Both the position numbers and the translations under genes were made by a program. From Poriferisodalis sp964484385 (GTDB lineage: Bacteria > Actinomycetota > Acidimicrobiia > Acidimicrobiales > Poriferisodalaceae), in assembly GCA_964484385.1 (NCBI GenBank), contig CAZAFV010000001.1:1-64000 (forward strand): 64,000 bases of DNA, read 5' to 3'. The first letter of the stretch is position 1. Each line of letters starts with the position of its first letter. Of this stretch, positions 9,472 to 19,222 are shown one piece after another. Below the pieces are notes generated by a model. It saw only the letters and a list, made by a program, of their open reading frames with translations, was not told the origin of the DNA and searched no databases.

Positions 9472-10641
9472 GTGATCGTCCTGACGAGTGAGAGCACCAG
9501 CGACATCGCTCAGCGAAGCGATGACACCGACAGCTTGTGGGTGCGGGTCGATCAGCTCAAGCAAGCCACCGGCTGGCAGCTGAAGCCTGAGGGCGTGTGC
9601 CTCGGCGAGATCTGCGTGCCGCTGTTCGAGCCTGAGCGAGAAGCGTGGATCGCTGATGCCGACGACTGGGTGTGGTTCTGCTATTCGGCCTTCGCCGACA
9701 AGATCGGCCAGCAGCATGTGCGCGATGGAGATGTGTGGAGCCTCGGATCAGTGCCCGAGGTCCGCCGCATGGGGCTGGAGTCGGGCCTGGCCCCCGACTT
9801 CGAGATGGCCGACCGAAACGGCGACACGGTGCGACTGTCCGACCTGCGGGGTCGCAAGGTGGTGTTGTTCACCTGGGCCTCGTGGTGAGGCTGCCGGGTG
9901 AACCTGCCGGTCTGGCAGGAGCTGTACGAATCGATCGGTCCGGATCGCTTCGAGCTGATCAGCGTGGCAGAGGACTCCCAAGGCGAGGCTGCGGCGGGCA
10001 AGTGGTTTGACAAGGCCAAGCCGACGTTCCGGTGCATTGTCGACCCGACGCACCGCATCAGCTCGCTGTTCGGCTGGGTCAACGTGCCGTCGGGTGCGTG
10101 GATCGACGAGGAAGGCCGCATCGTCCGCAGCAACGAGGGCGTGTTCCCCGACGAGACAACGATCAAGTTCGGGCTTGGCAAGGTCCGCCTCGGCAACGAC
10201 GCATTCGCCCATGCGACTCGGGACTGGATCGAGAGAGGACCGGAGAGCGAGTTCGTCTGGTCGGCTGAGGAGCTGGCAGCACATCTCAAGCCCGTCGACG
10301 ATGACGCGCTGCTGGCCGAACCCACATTCAAGCTGGCGTTGCACTTCGAATCGGCGGGCGACAGCGAGCGTGCACTTCGGCACTTCGACGCAGCCCAGCA
10401 CCTCGCGCCGGACAACTGGAACTACCACCGCCAAGGCTGGACCCACAAGGGAACCGTGTACGCCGCCCTGCAGGTACTGAAGAAATCGGCGTACCTGCGT
10501 AAGAACACCGACAAGAACTACTACGACCCGATGGAGCTGCCGGGCGAGAATCATCGCCGCTTCACCGAACCCGAGTGGTTCTGGACGCCAGCCGTCAACG
10601 GCCTCAAGCGCCTCCTGCGCCGGGAGCCAAGCGCCGCCTGA
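9472..10641 (+). CDS. Thioredoxin-fold (ResA-like) selenoprotein with in-frame TGA read as selenocysteine
   Basis: One frame runs from the GTG at 9472 to TGA at 10641, interrupted only by TGA at 9886-9888 (codon 139). Read through, it gives a 389-residue protein. Residues about 107-138 form the classical redoxin lead-in (APDFEMADRNGDTVRLSDL then VVLFTWASW). The TGA falls where thioredoxin-fold proteins carry the first active-site Cys, giving W-A-S-W-U-G-C-R, and the downstream VWQELYESI and ELISVAED segments continue the same domain. A WAxxUGC motif is, as I recall, that of a named ResA-like (seleno)protein family. The C-terminal part (about 270-389) is helical and TPR-like. A 6-bp hairpin with a GGTCT loop starts 15 bases after the TGA. 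It is cytoplasmic, with no signal peptide. The role is probably thiol/selenol redox chemistry or peroxide reduction. The alternative is a nonsense-mutated pseudogene. Confidence 0.85.
9886..9919 (+). promoter_or_regulatory. Predicted bacterial SECIS: UGA codon plus SelB-type hairpin
   Basis: TGA occupies 9886-9888. Downstream, CCTGCC (9903-9908) pairs perfectly with GGCAGG (9914-9919) around a five-base loop GGTCT (9909-9913). The loop starts 20 bases after the TGA, inside the range typical of bacterial SECIS elements, and begins with G. The E. coli fdhF SECIS apical loop contains the same GGUCU sequence bound by SelB. The hairpin lies inside the coding sequence, as bacterial SECIS elements do. 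No bulged U is seen in the stem. Confidence 0.72.
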
Positions 10642-10709
10642 CGTTCTCAGGATCACGATCAACGGACCGTCAAGGCGCTGCCGCGGCCATCGGGGTTGCC
10701 CCCCGGAGC

Positions 10710-12158
10710 TCAGGCTGGGGGAGCTCGGGGCCCGTTGCGGCCGTGAGTTCCGTCACTGGGTCGGCCTGCTGGCTGGTCCGGTCGCTGGCCAGTCGATGGG
10801 TCTGGTGGCTGGAGTCCGAAGCGGACGTCGTTGGGGTTCCAGGCGACGGTGAAGCCTTGTTGGTGGATCTTGTTGTTGTGGCAGTCGGCGCAGACGGTGA
10901 CGAGGTTCCAATAGTCGGTGCGTCCTTCGTGTTGCCAGAACTCGATGTGGTGGTGCTGGCAGCGTTCAGGCGGTATGCCGCAGCCGACGCAGCCCTTGTC
11001 GCGCAGCGCGAGCGCGGCACGCTGCATGTCGGTGGCGGTGCGATAGGCGCGTCCCATGCGCAGGTCCCCGGTGGCGGCTTCGAAGATGGTGGGCAGCAGT
11101 TGGGCGTCGACGGCGGTCTTGGCGATCTCGCCGATCGGGATCGGTGTGCCGTCGGCGAGCCGTCCGTTGGTCAACTGGCGGTTGAGGATGTCGTAGTCGG
11201 CGACGACGATCAGTGACGCCCCCGCAGGACGCTTCGCATCCGGGTCCAACATGAGCTCGGTGATGGCGTCTGCGGTGCGTTGTGGGGGAGTGCGCCGCTC
11301 GGTGCGGTCCTCGTTGCGGAACAGCCGCCGCTCAGCAGCGGCGATGACGGTGCCGAGGCGTGCGCCGGTGAGGGGGTCGACCTCGAGGTGTACGACGGTC
11401 ATGCCGTCGCTGTGACGGGTCAGGATCGTTCCGGTGCGTGCTTGGCGCTGCCGTTCGAGCATTGATGCGCCGTCATCGGCGCTGACGTCGACGACGTGGC
11501 GCGCGACGGTGCGGCGGAACTCGTCGTAGCCCTGCCGGGGTGCCAGCGCGGCCAGCATCGCCTCATCGACCGGCGCATCGCCAGCCGCGCGGGCGATGAG
11601 CTGCGCGTGACCCACCGGCACCGTCCCCTCAGCGAGCCCGGCGCGTGTCGCGTCGAGCTCTGCGAGCCGCACGGCGTCGCGGACCTCCCCGCGTGCTTTG
11701 CGGCCCGACACCGCCATCTCGTTCGTGGCGGCGTGGGCGGCGGCTCCGTCGCCGCTGCGGCGAGCGATCTCGCCCAGCGCGTCGGCCTTCATCGCCGCCA
11801 GCTGTGACTCGGCCCGGGCGATCTCACCCAAACGGGCACGCAAACCCGGCCCGCACAGCCCGGCCACATCCACCGCGTCCACACGCACACCGCCCGGCAC
11901 ACCCCCAGCCCCAGAGCCCGCCCCGGCTTCACCGAATGCGGCAACAGTGGGGGCTGTGGCCCCGGCGAGAGCACTCTCGCGCCCTGGGTCGGTCTCGGCG
12001 CTGCTCGCCAGGACGCCGGCGGGGGATACGGCTCCGACCGGTGAGCTCTCGCGCTCCGCACCGGTGTCGTCGCTCGCTGCTAGCTCGGCTGTTCGCGGAG
12101 CCGCTCTGGAGAGTCCGGCGTGCTCCCGCAGGCTGGTTCCGGAGCCGTCCTTCAACAT
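10710..12158 (-). CDS. DUF222 / HNH endonuclease domain protein (13E12 family)
   Basis: The C-terminus contains an HNH nuclease motif with a zinc-type CVGCG...C pair, then CQHHHIEFWQHEGRTDYWNL and VCADCHNNKIHQ. The central region (LARLGEIARAESQLAAMKADAL onward) is the helical DUF222 domain common in actinobacterial genomes, often as several copies. The first 80 residues are low-complexity Ala/Gly/Pro. The start is uncertain: ATG 12158 (482 aa) is chosen, with ATG 12191 and an upstream alternative start at 12323 also possible; none has a good ribosome site. The function is unknown; these genes are often regarded as mobile or DNA-repair related. The 281 bases between this gene and the restriction gene (12159-12439) hold no other feature I can support. 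Confidence 0.82.
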   Translation of the reverse strand: MLKDGSGTSLREHAGLSRAAPRTAELAASDDTGAERESSPVGAVSPAGVLASSAETDPGRESALAGATAPTVAAFGEAGAGSGAGGVPGGVRVDAVDVAGLCGPGLRARLGEIARAESQLAAMKADALGEIARRSGDGAAAHAATNEMAVSGRKARGEVRDAVRLAELDATRAGLAEGTVPVGHAQLIARAAGDAPVDEAMLAALAPRQGYDEFRRTVARHVVDVSADDGASMLERQRQARTGTILTRHSDGMTVVHLEVDPLTGARLGTVIAAAERRLFRNEDRTERRTPPQRTADAITELMLDPDAKRPAGASLIVVADYDILNRQLTNGRLADGTPIPIGEIAKTAVDAQLLPTIFEAATGDLRMGRAYRTATDMQRAALALRDKGCVGCGIPPERCQHHHIEFWQHEGRTDYWNLVTVCADCHNNKIHQQGFTVAWNPNDVRFGLQPPDPSTGQRPDQPAGRPSDGTHGRNGPRAPPA

Positions 12159-12439
12159 GGAACAACCGTACGAGGGGGGTGTGACAGCCATGATGTTGGG
12201 GTCGGCGGGTGGGTGCGATGTCGGAGCGATCGGGCCTCCTCGATCCCATCGATACCGATCCTGTAGCGCTGCGCAGTCCAGCTGGCCAGCTAGTGACGTC
12301 CGATCCTCACAACGTTGCGGCACTCGTCGATGCAGCCCGACTCGGCATCGACGACCTGCTACATGGCGGCTTGGATCAGCGCCGAGCCTGGTGGCCTAGC
12401 GCGGTTCGCTCGACTGGCTCGGCGCGGATGACATTGCGC

Positions 12440-15400
12440 TCATGCACCCGTCGCGTCGGCGGGGCGATTGGAGATGGTGGGCTCGCGAGCGAGCCGACGG
12501 CGCCAGTCAGCGATCGTGGCCTCGGGAATGCCCAGGACCTGTGCGGCGGCACGGTCGATGATGCGCCTGCCCTCGCATCGCTCGCCGTCCCGCAGCGGCA
12601 GCAACTCGATATCGCTGGCCTCCTCGTAGGCCGCCTCAAGTCCTGTCCAAGCGCCGCTACTCGGTCGCGGTGTGCCGATCTCACGTAGCAGGGCCAGCTT
12701 CCAAACCGGGTATGTCAGCTTCCTTGCCCGCATATTCAGCAGCATCAGTCTGCAAGGAGTGGAGTTCCACCACGCGACAAACCCCTTCCCAACCTGGGGG
12801 TCCGATATCGCGACGGGCATAAAGCCCGCCCCTACGCTCGGGTTGTCTGACCATGTCGCGCTCAAGCGCCCGGCGTGCGTGTCGTACCTCGCAGCAACAA
12901 GGACATTGCTGCGTTGCGCCCAATACCTATTGGCGAGCGCGACCTTGTCGACCTTTGGCCTCGCCGTCTGCTCGGCAATCCCGAGCATCGTTCGGCGCAC
13001 CTTGGAACTGATTGACCAGAATGTGCGGATTGCCTGTGAGTCATCGCAGTCACACTTTTCAAATGCATCTTGGATGCGCTGCCCGGCTGGCCCGACGTCG
13101 AAGACGCTGCCTAGAGGAACGAGTGTCGAGGCATTCCTCAGTTGGTGAGAGATTTCGGCGAGACGGCCGTCGAACCACTGCACCGGTGACCAATCGCCAT
13201 CGCGTACGCGCTCGGCTGGCCATAGCGTGACGTTGCCCCACTCGCCAGGATCGCCGCTCGCAATCGCATCCGCTGCAGCGAGGGCCTCATCGGGGGTCGA
13301 CGGCATCTTGCGAAGCGACACGAATCGGGTCGGCGGGTCATTCGCTGGCGAATCCGACTGCTCATCTCGACGCCGGGTGACGAGCAGACACTCGTGAATA
13401 CCGGTGTTCTCGGAGAAGTTGATGTTCTTCGGGTCGTGCGATGTGACGACCGTCTCGATGTAGAACCGGTCTGCGAGAAAACGACGCTCGTTCTGCCCCG
13501 ACGACGCAGTGCATGCAGTCGTGGGGACCACGGAAGCAACAGTTGCGCCGCGAGACGCCGACATTCGTTCCACGATCGGTGTGAAATAGGTGCGGATGCT
13601 GTTGGCATCGATGGTTGCACCGGCAGCCGGATCGGACTGCAGCAGCACATCGCGCAGCCCAAGTTCGTGCTGCTGCATGGCCTTCTTCTGAGCCGGCGAA
13701 TACTGCGAGTTCTTCTTGACGTTGTTCGTGAACGGCGGGTTCATGATCACGAGATCGATGTCGCGTATCGGAAACTCAGCGCCGGAATCGGTCAGCTGGG
13801 TACCCACGCTGCCTGCATTGGTGTGTCGCACCAGGTTGCGCAGTGATGCTTCGGAATCGGCGAAGCCGAGCACTTCCAACGTTCCGGCCTTCATCGATCC
13901 GTCGGGCTGCGGGCCGTGCTTGAGCGTGAACAGGTTCATCTTGCGGTAGTCGACAGTCGGAGCTCCCAAGGTGAAGTTCGATGCAGCGAACTGGATGGCC
14001 GGCAAGTTGATGTCGAGCCCGTGAAGCACGTTTTCGACGATGGCTTTGTGCAGCTCGGCATCATCGGGGTTGGCATCTTGACCGTCCGAGCGGTGGCCAG
14101 CCTCGTGGACGCGTTGCTTGAGCACTCGAAGTGCTGCCATGAGGAGCGTCCCGGTGCCGCAGGCAGGGTCCATGACCTGCAAGCGAGCAACGTGCTCAGG
14201 ATCTGTCCAGTCGGCGAAGCCTTCATCGATAGCCAGCCGCGCCAGCATGAGCGCCGACAGGTTCTTGGTATAGAACGCGCCATATGCCTCTGCATTGGGC
14301 AGGATGCGGTGGTACAGCGGGCCAGCATGGTCGTAGCCCATCTCGCTGAGCGAATCGGCTGTGCGGTTCGCACACTCTGCGAGGCTGCGCAATGCGCCTG
14401 CCGCAAATGGCCGCTGCGGCAAGGCAGCCAACACGCTGAGGGCAGGCGCAAACACTGGCTCGTAGTCATGTTCGAGGATGCACTGCCACGCAGTGTTCAG
14501 CACCGCGGCGGGGTCCTCGGCTCCTGAGACTCGCGCGAGGTCCGCTATGTCGCCGAACCGAGGCACCTCACGCAGCCGGCGGTGCAGCAAGCAGGCGTTG
14601 ATGAGTACGAGCGACGCGACCTTGCAGATGTCGGCCTTGTTGGCCTCAGTGACGGCCAGGTTGCCGAGGGCCGCCGCAAGCGGTTCGGCGAGGTCCCCGT
14701 CGCTGAAGCGCGCACCGGCGAAGCTGACCGTTGCGCCCAGTTCGTCGGCGACGAGCTTGCCAGCGGTGCCCAAGCCGGATGCGGCGACAACCTGGGCAAA
14801 GATGGAATCTCCAGCGCCACGCAAGTCGAACTCCAACTGGGTGACGTCGCTATCGATGCCATCGCTGCCGTCAGCGTCGCCCTTCGACTGGGGCACTGGC
14901 TTGACTTCACCGACCGTGACGAATCTGGCGGGGGCCTCGGCCAGCCGACCGTCGTGGGCTTGCAGCGCTCTCAGTACCTGCCCGACGGCCTCGTAGCCGC
15001 TGCCGCCCTCCTCAAGTGCGGCGGCGATGTCTTCACCAGGCTGCACCGGCACGGGGATGACGATGTAGCCGAGCCGCTTGCCCTCGGCGCGGCGCATGAC
15101 GCGGCCGACGGCTTGGACGATGTCCACATGGCTGTCGCGCGGTTCCATGAACACGACGGCATCGAGCGAGGGAACGTCTACGCCCTCGGTGAGCAGCTTC
15201 GCGTTGCAGATCACCCGTGCGCACCTGTCGGTGCTGGCCCGTGCAAGCTTGCGCAGTTCCTCGTTGCGCTCGAATGCAGGTGCTGTGCCGTCGAGATGTC
15301 TCGCTTCGACGGGCACCGCGCCTGCTTCGTCACCGCGGCGGCGCCGGCGGCGGGTGATCAGGCTGCGCAGCTGTGGATCCTCAAGCCCCTGCGCGTAGAA

Positions 15401-17066
15401 CTTGGACCGGGCGATGGAATTCGCGAATGCGATGGTGCGGTCGAGCCGCTGTGGCACCTCAAGGTCATCACCTTCGGCCATGCCGTTGATGGCCAACGAG
15501 GTACCGAGCAGGCGCTGGAGATCTTCGTTGCTCACCACCAGCGGTTTGGTGCCGCTTCGCTCTGTCTGTGAACTGGCCGATTCATCGCCCAAGGCGATGA
15601 GCCGCTTGCGCACTCCGGCCGTGACTGCCCCGGCGTGGATGCCCAGGACGATCACGCGGTAATCGGTGAGCATGTTCTGCTCGACCGCCTCCTTGAACGA
15701 GAGACGCTCCAGCTCCGGGCCGTAAGTGCCGCCGTCATCCATGTCGACGGTCTCGATGCCGCGCCCCGACAGCGACTTCTTGGACGCAGCGGTGTAGATG
15801 CGCGGCGTGGCCGTCATGTAGAGCCGCTTGCGGCCCCGCAGGCGCTCGTTGTCGTGGACCATCTGGAAGCCGCTGTCACGGTTGATGCCGGATTGGTCTG
15901 AGACGACACCCGTCGTGCGATGCGCCTCGTCGCAAAGGATCAGATCGAAGGCACCAGCGCCGTGCGACGACTGTGCGTCCCGGACCCGATGCAGTGACTG
16001 ATAGGTGCAGAACACCACGCGGGTCTCGTCGGTGTTGAAAGAGGGGTTCAGCATTTTGCCCAGTCGCTGTGGCTGCGTTGTCACCGGGCACTCCAGCTCA
16101 GACACGCGCATCTCCGTGGCGCTCTCGGAGCGTCCGCCTGCCGAGTCGTCGGAGCAGACGACGACGCAGCCGAGCGGCCTCGTGGTGTGCAGCAGCCATT
16201 CGCGGCGCGCCTGCGCGACCAGTGCGATGCTCGGCGCCAGGAACAGGATGCGCCCGCCATCGGGCACCACGCTTTCGGCGATGCGTAGCGAGGTGAACGT
16301 CTTCCCTGTGCCGCAGGCCATGATCATCCGACCGCGGTCGTGGTGCGACAAGCCTTCGACGACCTTGTCGATGGCCTCCCGTTGGCGCGGCCAGGGCGGG
16401 CGGACTGGTCGTTCGTGCAGCTTCTCGCTGATCTTCTCGAACTCATGGCGCAGGAAGTCGATCCGCCGGACCGCGGCACCGAGGCTGTCGACTTGAGCGA
16501 GCGCGTTCTCGCTCCACGGCGACGTTGTGACGACCCACCGCATGGCGAAGACCGGCTGGCCGGATGCATCGACGGCTTGCGACGCGCTCAGAAACGAGTC
16601 GATGTCAGCCTTGGCGACCCGTCGCTTCGGCGCATAGCACTTGCATTGGATGGCAACCCAGCTGCCATCGCGGTGGCGTGCGACGAGATCGATGCCGGTG
16701 TCTTTGGCGCTGAGACCCGTCAGCTGTTGACGTTCGCGCCACCGTGCCCAGTGTTCGATCTCGTCAATCTCGTATTCGGGACTCTCTAGGAAAACGATCT
16801 TGACGAGTTCCTCGAACCACCGGCCCTTCTCGGTCTCGTCACGGCTGGTCGTACGGATGCGTTCGATGACCTCGCCGACCGTGACAAGTGCTTCTACAGG
16901 TGGTTCAGATGCGGCATCCGATTCCGGGGGGGGGGGGGGTATTAGCAAACGGCAGGCTCAACGAGGTGAGGTCGATGTCCTCACGACGCATCCCGCGGGT
17001 CGCGTACGGGGTCAGCGTGATCTCGTCGGCGTCCACCTCGACCCGTGGTGGAAGTGTCTCGCTCAT
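12440..17066 (-). CDS. Type ISP single-chain restriction-modification enzyme, frameshifted at a poly-C tract
   Basis: About 1,540 residues combine all activities of a type ISP (LlaGI-like) system. Counting from the in-frame TTG at 16948: an Mrr-like nuclease (Asp87, then Q101-x-K103), a superfamily 2 translocase (Walker A ACGTGKT at 211-217, DEAH at 340-343, motif VI QAVGRVMRR near 610), an N6-adenine methyltransferase (DPACGTG near 926, NPPF near 1068) and a C-terminal target-recognition region. The proper start is the ATG at 17066, with AGGGGG 5 bases upstream and 42 sensible codons, but that frame shifts at 14 consecutive C (16926-16939) and stops at 16905. Removing one C (13) joins it to the main frame. 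It is either phase-variable and shown here switched off, or an assembly indel. The TTG at 16948 is a poor alternative start. Confidence 0.85.
16926..16939 (-). repeat. Homopolymer of 14 C (coding strand) inside the restriction gene
   Basis: The plus strand shows 14 uninterrupted G, which is poly-C on the coding strand and encodes a Pro run. It is the only such homopolymer I noticed in the window. It sits about 43 codons after the well-supported ATG. With 13 or 16 C the upstream start is in frame with the 1,500-codon enzyme; with 14 it is not. Tracts of this type and position drive slipped-strand phase variation in other bacteria. Confidence 0.85.
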
Positions 17067-17071
17067 CGATG

Positions 17072-17077
17072 CCCCCT
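17072..17077 (-). promoter_or_regulatory. Strong ribosome binding site deciding the restriction gene start
   Basis: The minus strand reads AGGGGG five bases before ATG 17066. The TTG at 16948, the start that would be in frame with the long open reading frame, has no comparable site. This supports 17066 as the true start and hence a genuine frameshift at the C run. Confidence 0.6.
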
Positions 17078-17138
17078 GGTGGATCCGCAATTGTGGTCGA
17101 GAGCGGTGATGCGCCGCACGTTCATGTATTGCGCGGCT

Positions 17139-17558
17139 TCAGGACTTGTCGGCGGTGGGCTTGGTGATGAGCATGGCCAGCAGCAAGCCGATGCCGGCGG
17201 CGCCGAGAATGAGCGCTGAGTAGGCGGTGTCGTCGTGGATGCCTTGGTCGAACCAGTCGTTGTAGTAGGTGGTGGTCAGAGCATCGAGGCACATCGCCGG
17301 TGCGAACAGGGCGATTGCGGCTGAGCTGCGCCATTGCCGGGGTGTCTGCAGCAGTCGGAAGCACACGAACATCGTGATGACCGTCACGATGGTGCCGACG
17401 ATCAGCCAGACCCACCACACGGTGCGGGACACCGATGGTTCGTAGCTGTCGGTGAAGATCAGCAGGAACAGCCCCAGGAACACGGCCCAGCCGACGACGG
17501 CGATCACCATCATCAAGACCATGTGCTGGATGTATGAGAGTCGGCTCTGTTCAGGCAT
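17139..17558 (-). CDS. Small four-helix membrane protein
   Basis: The 139-residue protein has four clear hydrophobic helices at about residues 12-34, 45-68, 78-94 (less hydrophobic, with APAMCLDAL) and 113-132. The P-x-M-x-L-D-A-L motif resembles a group of small DUF5367-like membrane proteins, but I am not certain of the family. Charged residues at both ends suggest both termini are cytoplasmic. It stands between the restriction gene and a thioesterase on the same strand. No function can be assigned. Confidence 0.7.
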   Translation of the reverse strand: MPEQSRLSYIQHMVLMMVIAVVGWAVFLGLFLLIFTDSYEPSVSRTVWWVWLIVGTIVTVITMFVCFRLLQTPRQWRSSAAIALFAPAMCLDALTTTYYNDWFDQGIHDDTAYSALILGAAGIGLLLAMLITKPTADKS

Positions 17559-17584
17559 TGAGGGCAGTCCTTCGGTGTGCGGCC

Positions 17585-18028
17585 TCAGCCGCTGCTCTTG
17601 GGGGCGACGATGGTGGTGGTGCCCTGGGCGACGGCAACCATGCGTCCTTCATTCTCGATTTCGACACGCAGGACGGCCAGCCGGTTGCTCATGGAGATGA
17701 TCTCCGCGGTGGCGACGCAGGTGCCGCCGGTGACCGGAGCCAGCAGGTTGATCTTGAACTCGGTGGTGGCCGCCCAGTAGCCGGGCGGCATGACGGGGTA
17801 CATGACCACACCCAGCACGTGGTCGCACATAGCCGAGAGGCAGCCGCCGTGCATGGTGCCCATTGCGGTGATGAGCTCGTCGGTGATCGGCATCTCGCAC
17901 ACCAGGCGGCCGGCCTCGAACTCGGTTGCCCTTATGCCCAGGTAGCCGTCGATGCCGCTGCGCGACACCCGGCCGATCACCTTGTCGGCCCATTCCTGGT
18001 TGAAGGTTTCGAACGTCGGGCGGCTCAT
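17585..18028 (-). CDS. PaaI-type hotdog-fold thioesterase
   Basis: The 147-residue protein has the PaaI/YbgC-like hotdog pattern, with the catalytic-loop segment GTMHGGCLSAMCDHVLG (residues about 62-78) and the closing strands. It probably hydrolyses acyl- or aryl-CoA thioesters in the cytoplasm. ATG 18028 was chosen because AGGAG lies about 8 bases upstream; 15 further upstream codons in frame do not look like protein. It lies 26 bases upstream of the small membrane protein gene and close to a zinc alcohol dehydrogenase and SDR, all read leftward, fitting a fatty or aryl acid degradation role. Confidence 0.87.
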   Translation of the reverse strand: MSRPTFETFNQEWADKVIGRVSRSGIDGYLGIRATEFEAGRLVCEMPITDELITAMGTMHGGCLSAMCDHVLGVVMYPVMPPGYWAATTEFKINLLAPVTGGTCVATAEIISMSNRLAVLRVEIENEGRMVAVAQGTTTIVAPKSSG

Positions 18029-18088
18029 GCAATGACTCCTAGTACTCGGCTGGACTTGGTGCGAAGACGCCATGCTGTGTGTGCTGGT

Positions 18089-19180
18089 TCATGGCGCGAA
18101 GACGCCATGAACTGGCGGAACCCCGGGGCGTTCGCCGGCGAGTGTCTGGATGAGGGGCTCGAGGTCGTCGAAGCCTGCTACTTGGCGAGGCAAGTCGGCG
18201 AAGGGGTAGCGGCCTGACACCAGCAGGTCGAGCGCCTGGCGGTAGGCAGTCACGTCGACGCCCAGCGCACCGAAGATGCGCAGTTCCTTGTAGACGACGT
18301 GGTCGGGATCGAAGCCGGGCGTCTCGGGCGAGCCGCGGGTGCCCGCAAGCACGATCGTTCCGCCTGGCCGGGCAAGCTGGACCGCCTGTGCGAGAGCGGC
18401 GGGTGCCTTGGCCGTGACATCGATGACGACGTCGGCCTTGGCGCCGGCGGCATCACGCAGCGCACGGTTGGGGTCGGTCTCGGCGACATCCACCGCTAGG
18501 TCGGCACCGAATGCCGGGGCCAGCGCCAGACGTTCGGCGTCACGTTCGCCCAACCCGGTCACCATGACGAACCCGGCGCCCGCCTCCTTCGCTGCTGCCG
18601 CTGAGCACAAACCGCGAACACCCGGACCCAAGATGGCCACCACATCGCCAGGCTGGGTGTCGGGGATCTCCACTGCCCATCGGATCCCGGCGCCCAGCGG
18701 GTTGAACAGCGTGGCGGTGACCGGATCCAGCTCGTCGGGCACTGCCATCAGCATCGAGTCGGGCCGGAGGTACAGGTGCGAGGCGTACCCGCCGCCGAGA
18801 CCCGGCGGCGTGTCAGCGTCGGTGAAGCCGACCATCGTGGCCAGCCCATTGCGTTCGCACCGCCGGTAGAGCCCCAATCGGCACTGCTCGCAGTCCCGGC
18901 ACGACAAAAACACTTCGACCGCCACCCGCTGCCCCGCGTTCACACCCCACCGCTCTGCGGCTGCGTCGCCCAGTGCCTCCACCACGCCGATCACCTCGTG
19001 CCCGGGGATGAACGCATGCCGGTTGGTGATATGCCCGGTGTACTGCTCGTGGTCCGTGCCGCACAGCCCGCACGCCTCGATCCGCAACAGCCCGTCGTCT
19101 GCGCCTACCTCGGGCAGCTCGAAGCTGCGCTGCTCGAACGATCGCGGTTCAGTGAGCACGAGGCCGGTTGCGGAGGTCAT
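18089..19180 (-). CDS. Zinc-dependent medium-chain alcohol dehydrogenase
   Basis: The 363-residue MDR enzyme keeps the catalytic zinc ligands (Cys40 in GLCGTD, His61-Glu62 in PGHEVIG) and the four structural zinc cysteines (C94, C97, C100, C108). The nucleotide-binding turn appears as VAILGPGVRGLCSA instead of the usual GxGxxG. It should oxidise an alcohol or polyol with NAD(P). It starts at ATG 19180, 42 bases after the SDR stop on the same strand. The substrate is not predictable. Confidence 0.9.
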   Translation of the reverse strand: MTSATGLVLTEPRSFEQRSFELPEVGADDGLLRIEACGLCGTDHEQYTGHITNRHAFIPGHEVIGVVEALGDAAAERWGVNAGQRVAVEVFLSCRDCEQCRLGLYRRCERNGLATMVGFTDADTPPGLGGGYASHLYLRPDSMLMAVPDELDPVTATLFNPLGAGIRWAVEIPDTQPGDVVAILGPGVRGLCSAAAAKEAGAGFVMVTGLGERDAERLALAPAFGADLAVDVAETDPNRALRDAAGAKADVVIDVTAKAPAALAQAVQLARPGGTIVLAGTRGSPETPGFDPDHVVYKELRIFGALGVDVTAYRQALDLLVSGRYPFADLPRQVAGFDDLEPLIQTLAGERPGVPPVHGVFAP

Positions 19181-19222
19181 GTGAGTGGTGCCGTTACTGG
19201 GCGAGATCCAGCATTGCAGAGC

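Noticed and set aside
9898..10641. Independent gene starting at the GTG after the TGA
   Set aside because: It would begin in the middle of a thioredoxin active site, with no ribosome site, and the frame is continuous with 9472-9888.
16905..17066. Separate small gene in front of the restriction enzyme
   Set aside because: It ends within a few codons of the C run, has no domain of its own, and a one-base change joins it to the downstream frame; it is better read as the N-terminus of that enzyme.
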